Part shown: positions 56,373 to 64,000 of the stretch, piece after piece
How the letters are laid out: each line of letters begins with the position of its first letter
Position numbering within the stretch: position 1 is the stretch's first letter
Origin: BJGV01 sp003230615
GTDB taxonomy: Bacteria > Pseudomonadota > Gammaproteobacteria > Burkholderiales > Nitrosomonadaceae
Direction: 5' to 3'
NCBI GenBank assembly: GCA_963663215.1
Contig: OY760140.1
Coordinates: forward strand, 1,736,001-1,800,000
Length of the DNA: 64,000 bases
Position numbers and translations under genes: made by a program
Notes under the pieces: generated by a model
Seen by the model: only the letters and a program-made list of their open reading frames with translations
Databases searched by the model: none
What the model was told of the DNA's origin: nothing

Positions 56373-56401
56373 TTGACAGTTTTTCCATGAAACATTAAAA
56401 T
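56373..56401 (+). promoter_or_regulatory. Promoter of the atp operon
   Basis: Perfect TTGACA (56373-56378), 17-bp spacer, TAAAAT (56396-56401), about 50 bp before atpI and after pilU. Confidence 0.75.
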
Positions 56402-56449
56402 TTCCTTTTCACGCGTTGAGTTTTGGAATTCACGCGTAGAGCCTCGGTA

Positions 56450-56818
56450 ATGGAATCCAGCGTACATCGCACGGCAGGATTGCAGATAGTAACTTCCGTC
56501 GTAGTCGGGGCGCTAGGTTATGTGCTGCAAGGGGAGATGGTAGCAAAGGCGGTGTTATACGGCGGGACAGTCGCACTTATGGGTACGTTATTGTTGCTTT
56601 GGCGCATGCGACGTAGCGAACGGAGTATGCTACTGGAAGCACATCAGCACCTATGGTTATTTTATCGCTCCGGTTTGGAGCGTTTTTTGGTTGTATGTGT
56701 GCTTCTCGCGTTAGGAATGGGACCATTTTATCTTGTTCCTTTTGCCGTTCTGATTGGCTTTGTGGCGGGTCAATTGGCATGGGTGATCGCTCCCTTACAA
56801 CGCGAAAAAAGCAATTAA
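56450..56818 (+). CDS. atpI: ATP synthase protein I
   Basis: 122 residues from ATG 56450 (a TTG at 56423 is possible). Four hydrophobic segments, including VVVGALGYVLQGEMVAKAVL and LVPFAVLIGFVAGQLAW, match AtpI, which helps assemble the c-ring. First gene of the atp operon. Confidence 0.85.
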   Translation: MESSVHRTAGLQIVTSVVVGALGYVLQGEMVAKAVLYGGTVALMGTLLLLWRMRRSERSMLLEAHQHLWLFYRSGLERFLVVCVLLALGMGPFYLVPFAVLIGFVAGQLAWVIAPLQREKSN

Positions 56819-56839
56819 GCAAAATATAATAAAATATTT

Positions 56840-57724
56840 ATGGCCAGCGAATCGATCACCTCAACTGAATATATTAAGCACCACCTTCAGAACCTAACTT
56901 TTGGCAAATTACCAGATGGTTCCTTGGGCCTGGCGCAAGACCCAGAACAGGCTAAAGCCATGGGATTTTGGGCGCTTAATCTGGACACGTTAGGATTTGC
57001 ATTCCTGCTTGGCATACTTTTTCTTTATTTTTTTTCCAGAGTTGCAAAAAAAGCAACGATCCATGTGCCAGGAGGCTCACAAAATTTTGTCGAATGGATT
57101 ATTGAGTTTATTGATAATAGTGTGCGCGGCTCCTTTAGTGGCCGTAATACAATGGTTGCACCATTGGCGCTGACCATTTTTATATGGATTTTTTTGATGA
57201 ATCTAATGGATTTGGTGCCAGTGGATTATCTGCCGGTCGTGGCTCATGCTCTCGGTCTCCCTTTTCTTAAGGTGGTTCCTACTACGGATCCCAATGCAAC
57301 ATTTGGTATGTCCATCGCGGTATTTATTCTGGTAATTTTTTACAGTATCAAGGTTAAAGGTGTGGGTGGATTTGCGGGCGAACTAGCACTACAGCCTTTT
57401 AGTAGTGATAACCCGATAATAAAAACGCTTTTTATCCCGATAAATCTTTTTTTAGAAGGCGTTAACTTAATCGCCAAGCCGATTTCACTCTCATTGCGAT
57501 TGTTTGGCAATATGTATGCGGGCGAGATGATTTTTATTTTGCTGGCAATAATGGGGGGGTCGTGGGCTGCTGCTAGCGTAGGTAACTCGGTATTGTTTGG
57601 ATCGCAAGTGCTGTTATCCTTGGGATGGGCAATTTTTCACATCCTGATCATAACGCTGCAGGCTTTTATATTTATGACGCTTACTATTGTTTATTTGGAT
57701 ATGGCTCACCAGGAACATCATTGA
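56840..57724 (+). CDS. atpB: F1Fo ATP synthase subunit a
   Basis: 294 residues with five or six membrane helices. The essential Arg of the proton channel is in ISLSLRLFGNMYAGEMI; QAFIFMTLTIVYLDMA is the last helix. The N-terminal extension with QDPEQAKAMGFWALNLDTL is typical for betaproteobacteria. Confidence 0.96.
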   Translation: MASESITSTEYIKHHLQNLTFGKLPDGSLGLAQDPEQAKAMGFWALNLDTLGFAFLLGILFLYFFSRVAKKATIHVPGGSQNFVEWIIEFIDNSVRGSFSGRNTMVAPLALTIFIWIFLMNLMDLVPVDYLPVVAHALGLPFLKVVPTTDPNATFGMSIAVFILVIFYSIKVKGVGGFAGELALQPFSSDNPIIKTLFIPINLFLEGVNLIAKPISLSLRLFGNMYAGEMIFILLAIMGGSWAAASVGNSVLFGSQVLLSLGWAIFHILIITLQAFIFMTLTIVYLDMAHQEHH

Positions 57725-57756
57725 TTTTTGCATTATTTTATTTATAGGAGAACTCT

Positions 57757-57993
57757 GTGGAACAATCACTTTTATATATCGCTGGCGCGATCATGATGGG
57801 CCTAGGCGCGCTTGGTGCTGCGGTTGGCATCGGCATTTTGGGGGGGCGATTCCTTGAGGGTGCGGCACGTCAACCAGAGCTGATCCCAATGTTACGTACC
57901 CAGTTTTTCATTGTCATGGGCCTGGTTGACGCTGTGCCTATGATTGCCGTAGGTATTTCCATGTATATTCTATTTGCGGTGGCCGGCGGTTAG
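57757..57993 (+). CDS. atpE: F1Fo ATP synthase subunit c
   Basis: 78 residues from GTG 57757 behind AGGAG. Two helices joined by a polar RQPE loop; the proton-carrying Asp is in VMGLVDAVPMIAVGISMYI, as in E. coli Asp61, so H+ coupling is expected rather than Na+. Confidence 0.97.
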   Translation: MEQSLLYIAGAIMMGLGALGAAVGIGILGGRFLEGAARQPELIPMLRTQFFIVMGLVDAVPMIAVGISMYILFAVAGG

Positions 57994-58032
57994 AACCATC
58001 ATCATCATCTATTATTCCAAAAAGGTCCGTAC

Positions 58033-58503
58033 ATGAATATCAATGCTACCCTACTCGGACAAACGATCATGTTCATCCTGTTCGTCTGGTTCTGTATGAA
58101 ATTTGTGTGGCCGCCAATCATGCAGGCACTTAGCGAGCGCAAGAAACAAATTGCAGACGGTTTGGCTGCAGGAGAGCGCGGAAAACGTGAGTTGGAGTTG
58201 GCCTCTAAAAGTGCTGCTGAGAATCTACGTGAAGCGAAGCAAAAAGCAGCCGAAATCATTACTCAAGCAGAAAAACGCTCATCCCAGGTCGTCGAGGAAG
58301 CAAAATGGATCGCCAAGGAAGAAGGCAATCGCATCGTTGCTAGCGCGAAGGTAGAAGTTGAGCAGGAAGTTTTTCGTGCTAGAGAAATGTTGCGTCAGCA
58401 TGTGGCTGATTTGGCTGTAGCAGGTGCAGCAAAAATCCTGCATCGAGAAATAGATGCTAAAGCTCACGCTGATTTGCTTACAACTATTAAGGCAGAGCTA
58501 TAA
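58033..58503 (+). CDS. atpF: F1Fo ATP synthase subunit b
   Basis: 156 residues: one N-terminal membrane helix (LGQTIMFILFVWFCMKFVWP) and a long charged helix forming the peripheral stalk (AAENLREAKQKAAEIITQAE). The length matches the family. Confidence 0.96.
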   Translation: MNINATLLGQTIMFILFVWFCMKFVWPPIMQALSERKKQIADGLAAGERGKRELELASKSAAENLREAKQKAAEIITQAEKRSSQVVEEAKWIAKEEGNRIVASAKVEVEQEVFRAREMLRQHVADLAVAGAAKILHREIDAKAHADLLTTIKAEL

Positions 58504-58506
58504 GCA

Positions 58507-59043
58507 ATGGCTGAAGCGCTCACAATTGCACGTCCTTATGCCGAAGCGGTATTTAGGTTGGCTAAGGCAGGCAATTCGCTGCCCGCTTGGTCTGGCATGC
58601 TGAAATTCACTGCAGTTGTGGCAGATGACAAACGTATTCGCGTTCTTCTTGGCAACCCAGAGGTGTCCACTAAGCGTCTGGGTGAATTACTTCTCGATAT
58701 ATGTGGCGACAAACTCAGCAACGAAGGGCGCAATTTTATGTTGTTATTGGTTGAAAGTAAGCGGGTGGAAGTATTGCCCGAAGTGAGTGAGTTATTTGAG
58801 CAATTGAAGACACAACACGAAGGGGTGCTGGAGGCAAAAGTTGCTTCTGCATTTGCCATGACTGATGTACAACTTAAAGACTTAGTAGCAGGCCTCGAAT
58901 CTAAATTCAAGCGCAAAATAAAGGCAAAAGTAAATATCAATCCAGAATTGATAGGTGGGGTAAAAGTTGAAATTGGCGACGAGGTATTTGATGCCTCCGT
59001 GCGCGGAAAACTGGAAGCCATGTCTGTTGCGCTTAAAAGCTAG
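58507..59043 (+). CDS. atpH: F1Fo ATP synthase subunit delta
   Basis: 178 residues. The N-terminal six-helix domain (TIARPYAEAVFRLAKAG) contacts alpha; the C-terminal NPELIGGVKVEIGDEVFDAS is the family signature. Starts 3 bp after atpF. Confidence 0.95.
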   Translation: MAEALTIARPYAEAVFRLAKAGNSLPAWSGMLKFTAVVADDKRIRVLLGNPEVSTKRLGELLLDICGDKLSNEGRNFMLLLVESKRVEVLPEVSELFEQLKTQHEGVLEAKVASAFAMTDVQLKDLVAGLESKFKRKIKAKVNINPELIGGVKVEIGDEVFDASVRGKLEAMSVALKS

Positions 59044-59055
59044 GAGTTATAAGAA

Positions 59056-60597
59056 ATGCAGTTAAATCCATCTGAAATTAGCGAACTGATTAAAAGCAAG
59101 ATAGAAGGGCTTGATGCCACTTCGGAAGTCCGTACTCAAGGTACCATAGTCTCAGTTACCGATGGTATCGTGCGTGTCCACGGATTATCTGATGTGATGC
59201 AAGGTGAGATGCTAGAGTTTCCTGATAACACTTTTGGACTTGCGCTCAATCTTGAACGCGACTCTGTAGGTGCAGTGATTCTAGGTGCATATGAACACAT
59301 CACAGAAGGTGACACCGTTAAGTGTACCGGCCGTATTTTGGAGGTGCCAGTAGGTGAGGGGCTAATTGGCCGTGTTGTCAACGCACTGGGGCAACCTATA
59401 GATGGCAAGGGCCCGATAACTGCGCAGGGTTCGGAGCCAATTGAGAAAATTGCCCCGGGTGTGATCTGGCGCCAGTCCGTAGATCAGCCAGTGCAGACTG
59501 GGATGAAGTCAATAGATGCCATGGTTCCTGTTGGGCGTGGTCAGCGTGAATTGATCATTGGTGACCGTCAAACTGGCAAGACTGCAGTTGCGATTGACAC
59601 AATCATCAATCAGAAAGGCGAAAATATGACCTGCATCTATGTTGCGATCGGACAAAAAGCCTCGTCCATCGCAAACGTAGTACGCAAGTTAGAAGAACAC
59701 GGTGCTATGAAATACACCATTGTAGTGGCTGCAACTGCATCCGAATCAGCAGCAATGCAATTTATTGCGCCCTATTCTGGCTGCACAATGGGTGAATATT
59801 TCCGTGATAAAGGCGAAGATGCTCTTATTATTTACGATGACTTAACCAAGCAAGCTTGGGCGTACCGGCAAATTTCATTGTTGCTCCGTCGCCCGCCTGG
59901 CCGTGAGGCCTATCCTGGCGACGTGTTCTATCTACACTCACGATTGTTAGAGCGTGGTGCCCGAGTTAGTGCAGCATATGTCGAAAAAGCTACTAATGGA
60001 AAGGTTAAAGACAAGACCGGTTCGCTAACAGCGATGCCAGTAATTGAGACCCAAGCGGGTGACGTTACTGCTTTTGTTCCTACCAACGTAATTTCAATTA
60101 CCGACGGCCAGATCTTTCTGGATACAGATTTGTTTAATGCTGGAATCCGTCCCGCTATTAACGCGGGGGTTTCGGTGTCACGTGTGGGTGGTGCAGCACA
60201 AACCAAGGCTATCAAAAAACTAGGTGGCGGTGTACGTCTGGCGTTGGCACAGTATCGTGAGCTTGCGGCATTCGCACAATTTGCTTCTGATCTTGACGAG
60301 GCTACCCGTAAGCAATTGGAGCGTGGGAAAATGGTAACGGAGCTGATGAAACAAGCCCAATATGCTACTTTGAGTGTGGCTGAAATGGCGCTCACACTGT
60401 TTGCTGTCAATAAGGGGTACTTGGATGATGTGGAAGTAAATCGTGCGCTGGTATTTGAGTCTGCGCTGAGAGGTCATATGCGGAGTAAATACAGCGCCAT
60501 CATGGACAAGATTAAAACCAGTGGAGATCTAGACGCCGAAACTGAGAAAGAGCTCGATGCGGCAGTTCAAGACTTTAAATCGAGTGGGTCGTATTAA
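59056..60597 (+). CDS. atpA: F1Fo ATP synthase subunit alpha
   Basis: 513 residues; non-catalytic nucleotide-binding subunit. Walker A GDRQTGKTAV, LIIYDDLTKQAWAYRQISLL with LLRRPPGREAYPGD, and PAINAGVSVSRVGGAAQ (the signature with the Arg finger) are intact. Confidence 0.98.
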   Translation: MQLNPSEISELIKSKIEGLDATSEVRTQGTIVSVTDGIVRVHGLSDVMQGEMLEFPDNTFGLALNLERDSVGAVILGAYEHITEGDTVKCTGRILEVPVGEGLIGRVVNALGQPIDGKGPITAQGSEPIEKIAPGVIWRQSVDQPVQTGMKSIDAMVPVGRGQRELIIGDRQTGKTAVAIDTIINQKGENMTCIYVAIGQKASSIANVVRKLEEHGAMKYTIVVAATASESAAMQFIAPYSGCTMGEYFRDKGEDALIIYDDLTKQAWAYRQISLLLRRPPGREAYPGDVFYLHSRLLERGARVSAAYVEKATNGKVKDKTGSLTAMPVIETQAGDVTAFVPTNVISITDGQIFLDTDLFNAGIRPAINAGVSVSRVGGAAQTKAIKKLGGGVRLALAQYRELAAFAQFASDLDEATRKQLERGKMVTELMKQAQYATLSVAEMALTLFAVNKGYLDDVEVNRALVFESALRGHMRSKYSAIMDKIKTSGDLDAETEKELDAAVQDFKSSGSY

Positions 60598-60600
60598 ACT

Positions 60601-61503
60601 ATGGCTGTAAGCAGAGAAATACGGAACAAGATCAATAGCGTAAAAAATACGCAAAAGATCACGCGTGCGATGGAAATGGTGGCTGCCTCTAAAATGCGTA
60701 AGGCACAAGAGCGGATGAAAAAAGCGCGTCCTTACGGAGACAAAATCCGCAATGTCGCAGCACACATGAGTCGAGCCAGTAGCGAATATCACCACCCCTT
60801 TCTGTTAGAGAGAGATACGGTCAAACGTATTGGAATCATTGTGGTGACATCTGATAAGGGTTTGTGCGGAGGGCTCAACACTAACATTCTGCGCTTAGCG
60901 CTGGCAAAGATAAAAGCGTGGGAAGATGAGGGAGAGCAAATTGAAGTTTGCTGTATTGGTAATAAAAGTTTAGGTTTTATGACCCGTCTTGGAGCCAACG
61001 TGGTTTCGAACATTGTTGGGTTAGGTGACGCCCCACATTTAGAAAAGCTTATTGGTGCTGTGAAGGTTATTCTTGATGGTTACATCGAGGATCGTTTTGA
61101 CCAGGTATTTATTTTTTATAACCGCTTTATTAACGCGATGAAACAAGAGCCCATAATGGAAAAATTGCTGCCACTGTCTGATGCGCAGCTACAGGGTGGC
61201 GAAGGGAAAGAAAGCGATAGTAAGGATCATGGCGGGGCGGCAGGAACGTGGGACTACATTTACGAACCAGATGCTAAAACAGTAATTGATGACATCATGG
61301 TGCGATATATTGAAGCACTCATTTATCAGTCGTTGACGGAAAACATAGCTTCCGAGCAGTCTGCTCGGATGGTCGCGATGAAGGCCGCATCAGATAATGC
61401 AGGTGATGTAATTAACGAACTTACATTAATTTACAACAAGACCCGTCAGGCGGCTATTACGAAAGAGCTTTCTGAAATAGTTGCTGGCGCTGCAGCAGTT
61501 TAA
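60601..61503 (+). CDS. atpG: F1Fo ATP synthase subunit gamma
   Basis: 300 residues. N- and C-terminal coiled-coil helices (IRNKINSVKNTQKITRAMEM and ARMVAMKAASDNAGDVINEL) form the central shaft. VTSDKGLCGGLNTNI is the conserved Rossmann-like core. An acidic insert near residue 205 (QGGEGKESDSKDHGG) adds about ten residues to the usual length. Confidence 0.96.
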   Translation: MAVSREIRNKINSVKNTQKITRAMEMVAASKMRKAQERMKKARPYGDKIRNVAAHMSRASSEYHHPFLLERDTVKRIGIIVVTSDKGLCGGLNTNILRLALAKIKAWEDEGEQIEVCCIGNKSLGFMTRLGANVVSNIVGLGDAPHLEKLIGAVKVILDGYIEDRFDQVFIFYNRFINAMKQEPIMEKLLPLSDAQLQGGEGKESDSKDHGGAAGTWDYIYEPDAKTVIDDIMVRYIEALIYQSLTENIASEQSARMVAMKAASDNAGDVINELTLIYNKTRQAAITKELSEIVAGAAAV

Positions 61504-61534
61504 TAATTTTTGATTTAGCATTTAAGGAACAACC

Positions 61535-62911
61535 ATGGACCAAGGAAAAATTGTTCAATGTATCGGCGCGGTAGTTGACGTCGAGTTTTCGCGTGAAGCG
61601 ATGCCAAAAGTGTATGACGCACTGACAATGGAAGGATCAGAGCTCACGCTCGAAGTACAGCAGCAATTGGGTGACGGCGTAGTACGTACGATTGCACTTG
61701 GCTCGTCAGATGGGCTACGTCGTGGAATGATGGTAACCAACACTCGCGAACCAATTCTGGTACCTGTGGGGCCCAAGACATTGGGTCGCATCATGGACGT
61801 GTTGGGTAAGCCAATCGACGAGATGGGCCCCATCGGCGCGGAAAAAACTATGTCGATTCACCGTAAGGCGCCGGCATTTGATGAGCTGGCGGCATCCACT
61901 GAATTGCTGGAAACAGGGATCAAGGTGATCGATTTGGTTTGTCCTTTTGCTAAGGGCGGCAAGGTGGGCCTGTTCGGTGGTGCGGGTGTAGGCAAAACCG
62001 TTAATATGATGGAATTGATCCGTAACATTGCAACTGAGCATAGTGGATTTTCTGTATTTGCTGGAGTAGGCGAACGCACCCGCGAAGGAAACGACTTCTA
62101 CCATGAAATGAAAGACTCTAACGTGCTCGATAAAGTGGCGCTAGTTTACGGACAAATGAACGAGCCTCCTGGTAATAGGCTGCGTGTAGCCCTGACCGGT
62201 TTAACCATGGCTGAGCATTTCCGTGATGAAGGCCGAGATGTGCTTTTGTTTATAGACAATATTTATCGTTTCACGCTTGCTGGAACAGAAGTGTCGGCCC
62301 TGCTGGGCCGTATGCCCTCTGCAGTGGGATACCAGCCAACGTTGGCTGAAGAAATGGGGCGCTTGCAAGAGCGGATTACTTCTACCAAATCTGGTTCGAT
62401 CACGTCGATTCAAGCCGTGTATGTGCCAGCGGATGATTTGACTGACCCCTCCCCTGCAACCACCTTTGGGCACTTAGATGCAACCGTCGTGCTATCACGT
62501 GACATTGCTTCGCTAGGAATCTATCCAGCAGTGGATCCGCTTGATTCTACATCACGTCAGCTTGACCCTTTGGTAATCGGCGAAGAGCATTACAATACCG
62601 CGCGCGATGTGCAGCAAACACTGCAACGTTACAAGGAACTACGTGACATCATTGCTATTTTGGGAATGGATGAACTTTCTCCCGAAGACAAGCTAGCAGT
62701 AGCGAGGGCACGGAAGATTCAACGTTTTCTATCGCAACCGTTTAATGTGGCAGAAGTGTTCACCGGTTCACCCGGAAAATACGTATCACTGAAAGAAACC
62801 ATCAAAGGTTTTAATGGTATCGTTAATGGCGATTATGATGAACTGCCAGAACAGGCCTTCTACATGGTTGGTGGGATAGAAGAGACAGTTGAAAAGGCGA
62901 AGAATATTTAG
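61535..62911 (+). CDS. atpD: F1Fo ATP synthase subunit beta
   Basis: 458 residues; catalytic subunit. Walker A GGAGVGKTVNMMEL, Walker B LLFIDNIYRFT, catalytic Glu in GERTREGNDFY and the lever DELSPEDKLAV (DELSEED motif) are present. AAGGAACAACC precedes the ATG. Confidence 0.98.
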   Translation: MDQGKIVQCIGAVVDVEFSREAMPKVYDALTMEGSELTLEVQQQLGDGVVRTIALGSSDGLRRGMMVTNTREPILVPVGPKTLGRIMDVLGKPIDEMGPIGAEKTMSIHRKAPAFDELAASTELLETGIKVIDLVCPFAKGGKVGLFGGAGVGKTVNMMELIRNIATEHSGFSVFAGVGERTREGNDFYHEMKDSNVLDKVALVYGQMNEPPGNRLRVALTGLTMAEHFRDEGRDVLLFIDNIYRFTLAGTEVSALLGRMPSAVGYQPTLAEEMGRLQERITSTKSGSITSIQAVYVPADDLTDPSPATTFGHLDATVVLSRDIASLGIYPAVDPLDSTSRQLDPLVIGEEHYNTARDVQQTLQRYKELRDIIAILGMDELSPEDKLAVARARKIQRFLSQPFNVAEVFTGSPGKYVSLKETIKGFNGIVNGDYDELPEQAFYMVGGIEETVEKAKNI

Positions 62912-62924
62912 TAAGAGTTAAGCT

Positions 62925-63350
62925 ATGGCAATGACAATACATGTAGACGTGGTAAGTGCTGAGCAAGCCGTTTTTTCCGGGCTTGCGGAGGCTGTCATTG
63001 TGCCGGCACAAATGGGTGAAGTGGGCATTTATCCCCGTCATGCGCCATTGATTACAAGAATAAAACCTGGATCGGTACGGATTAGAGTACCCAATCAGTC
63101 TGAGGAGGAGGTAATTTATGTTTCTGGTGGAATGCTGGAAGTTCAGCCCAGTGTGGTAACTATTCTTGCTGACACTGCCGTGCGTGGCGCTGATCTAGAT
63201 GAGGCCAAAGCCCTCGAAGCTAAAGCACGTGCAGAGGAAGCTATGAAAGATCAATCCTCTAAGATAGATTACGCCCGCGCCCAGGCTGAGTTGGCTGAAT
63301 CTGTTGCGCAGATAGCAGCGATTGAAAAATTGAGAAAACGTTCGCACTGA
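62925..63350 (+). CDS. atpC: F1Fo ATP synthase subunit epsilon
   Basis: 141 residues: N-terminal beta-sandwich (VSAEQAVFSGLAEAVIVPAQ, GEVGIYPRHAPLIT) and two C-terminal helices (AKALEAKARAEEAMKD) able to inhibit hydrolysis. Last gene of the operon; a strong terminator follows. Confidence 0.96.
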   Translation: MAMTIHVDVVSAEQAVFSGLAEAVIVPAQMGEVGIYPRHAPLITRIKPGSVRIRVPNQSEEEVIYVSGGMLEVQPSVVTILADTAVRGADLDEAKALEAKARAEEAMKDQSSKIDYARAQAELAESVAQIAAIEKLRKRSH

Positions 63351-63367
63351 GCTTTATTTGTACCTAG

Positions 63368-63392
63368 AAAAGGCGGCAAAAGCCGCCTTTTT
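63368..63392 (+). terminator. Terminator of the atp operon
   Basis: AAAAGGCGGC, AAAA loop, GCCGCCTTTTT: an uninterrupted GC-rich stem followed by T-rich sequence, 18 bp after atpC. Confidence 0.9.
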
Positions 63393-63540
63393 ATTTTTCC
63401 ACGATAATTTCTGCATAAAGTAGAAATTAAAGTTAAACTTTATACTATCTCATCCGATTAATTACATTGTAATCAAGTTATCGCTTGATGAGTTCCATTG
63501 TGAATCACTTTTTACGATTGGTCGTTTGCCCAATAATGCC

Positions 63541-64000
63541 GTGCAAAATCTGAATATTGTCATTCTAGCAGCTGGACTCGGAAAGCGTATGTACTCGACT
63601 TTACCCAAGGTTTTGCACCTGGTAGCAGGAAAGTCATTGCTTTCTCATGTACTTGGCACGGCTCATGCATTATCGCCGCAAAAAGTTTGTGTGGTATATG
63701 GACATGGAAACGAAACTGTTCCGAAAACGATAGCCAATAATGAGCTTATTTGGGTAAAACAGAAGCCACAATTAGGTACTGGACATGCGCTGATGCAATG
63801 CCTGCCACATTTAGACGAAAAAGGTATTACACTGGTGTTATATGGTGATGTGCCGTTAATCAGAGTTGAAACACTACAGATGTTAATAACGACTGCTTCG
63901 GCAGAAAATTTGGCTTTGCTGACAGTAGAACTAAACGAGCCGTCGGGCTATGGCAGAATCATGCGTGAGATTGGAACGGGTAAGATTTCTGCTATTGTAG
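63541..64000 (+). CDS. glmU: Bifunctional GlcNAc-1-P uridyltransferase/acetyltransferase GlmU (N-terminal part)
   Basis: GTG 63541 opens a frame to the window end (153 residues) without a stop. VILAAGLGKRMYSTLPKVLH is the nucleotidyltransferase signature, followed by VYGHGNETV, KQKPQLGTGHALMQCLPHL and LYGDVPLI. GlmU makes UDP-GlcNAc for wall and LPS. TTG 63526 is an alternative start. atp-glmU order is common in this group. Confidence 0.93.
   Translation, partial: MQNLNIVILAAGLGKRMYSTLPKVLHLVAGKSLLSHVLGTAHALSPQKVCVVYGHGNETVPKTIANNELIWVKQKPQLGTGHALMQCLPHLDEKGITLVLYGDVPLIRVETLQMLITTASAENLALLTVELNEPSGYGRIMREIGTGKISAIV

Overview
The window looks like a chromosomal segment of an AT-leaning betaproteobacterium, most likely a Nitrosomonadales member close to Nitrosomonas. 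The reasoning is gene order and content: hemA-prfA-prmC-grxD, aroQ-accB-accC-prmA-DUF3426, mlaFEDCB followed by a YadG/YadH-type ABC pair and a BolA gene, ftsY-ftsE-ftsX-rpoH, two M16 peptidases-rsmD-coaD-ferredoxin, pilT-pilU, and atpIBEFHAGDC-glmU. It also carries a CADD-type p-aminobenzoate synthase, a folate route I recall as described for Nitrosomonas europaea and Chlamydia. The genus is an inference from gene content, not from a search.

Layout: 0-8.6 kb holds an inositol-phosphatase-family gene, the TrkA/TrkH potassium system, a lone PilG-like receiver, a rubredoxin reductase, a Tat-exported transglutaminase-fold protein whose expected catalytic Cys reads Ser, and a vWA-OmpA lipoprotein. 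8.6-13 kb (mostly minus strand) has secA, an M23 peptidase and a DUF721 gene. 13.4-15.2 kb is an island remnant beside tRNA-Phe: an orphan membrane-anchored protein, a degenerate 21-bp tandem repeat and a decayed tyrosine-integrase fragment. 15.2-28.3 kb carries haem, release-factor, folate, thiamine and nitrogen-signalling genes (hemA, prfA, prmC, grxD, CADD, glnD, map, cytochrome c4, hemL, thiE, thiD, rubredoxin, gloA).

28.3-34.7 kb is the most accessory part: SYLF protein, SelO, a sulfatase and a convergent Tat-exported substrate-binding/decarboxylase-like protein. Three copies of a short hairpin repeat lie in it, and it ends in a solo 3' tRNA-Arg(CCU) fragment flanked by paired 11-bp-phased direct repeats, which looks like an integrase attachment-site scar, followed by an intact tRNA-Thr(CGU). 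34.8-64 kb is core again: biotin carboxylase, Mla lipid transport, heat shock (hsp20 with a sigma-32 promoter, next to rpoH), cell division and SRP receptor, M16 peptidases, coenzyme A synthesis, twitching motility and the F1Fo ATP synthase, ending inside glmU.

Three core genes are each broken by a single-base event: prmA and the YadG-type ATPase by frameshifts, pilU by an in-frame TGA. Read errors and early gene decay cannot be told apart from the sequence alone. I found no clearly new multi-gene system. The best unexplained items are the 21-bp repeat tract with its orphan gene, the attachment-site scar, the hairpin repeat family and the Cys-to-Ser transglutaminase.
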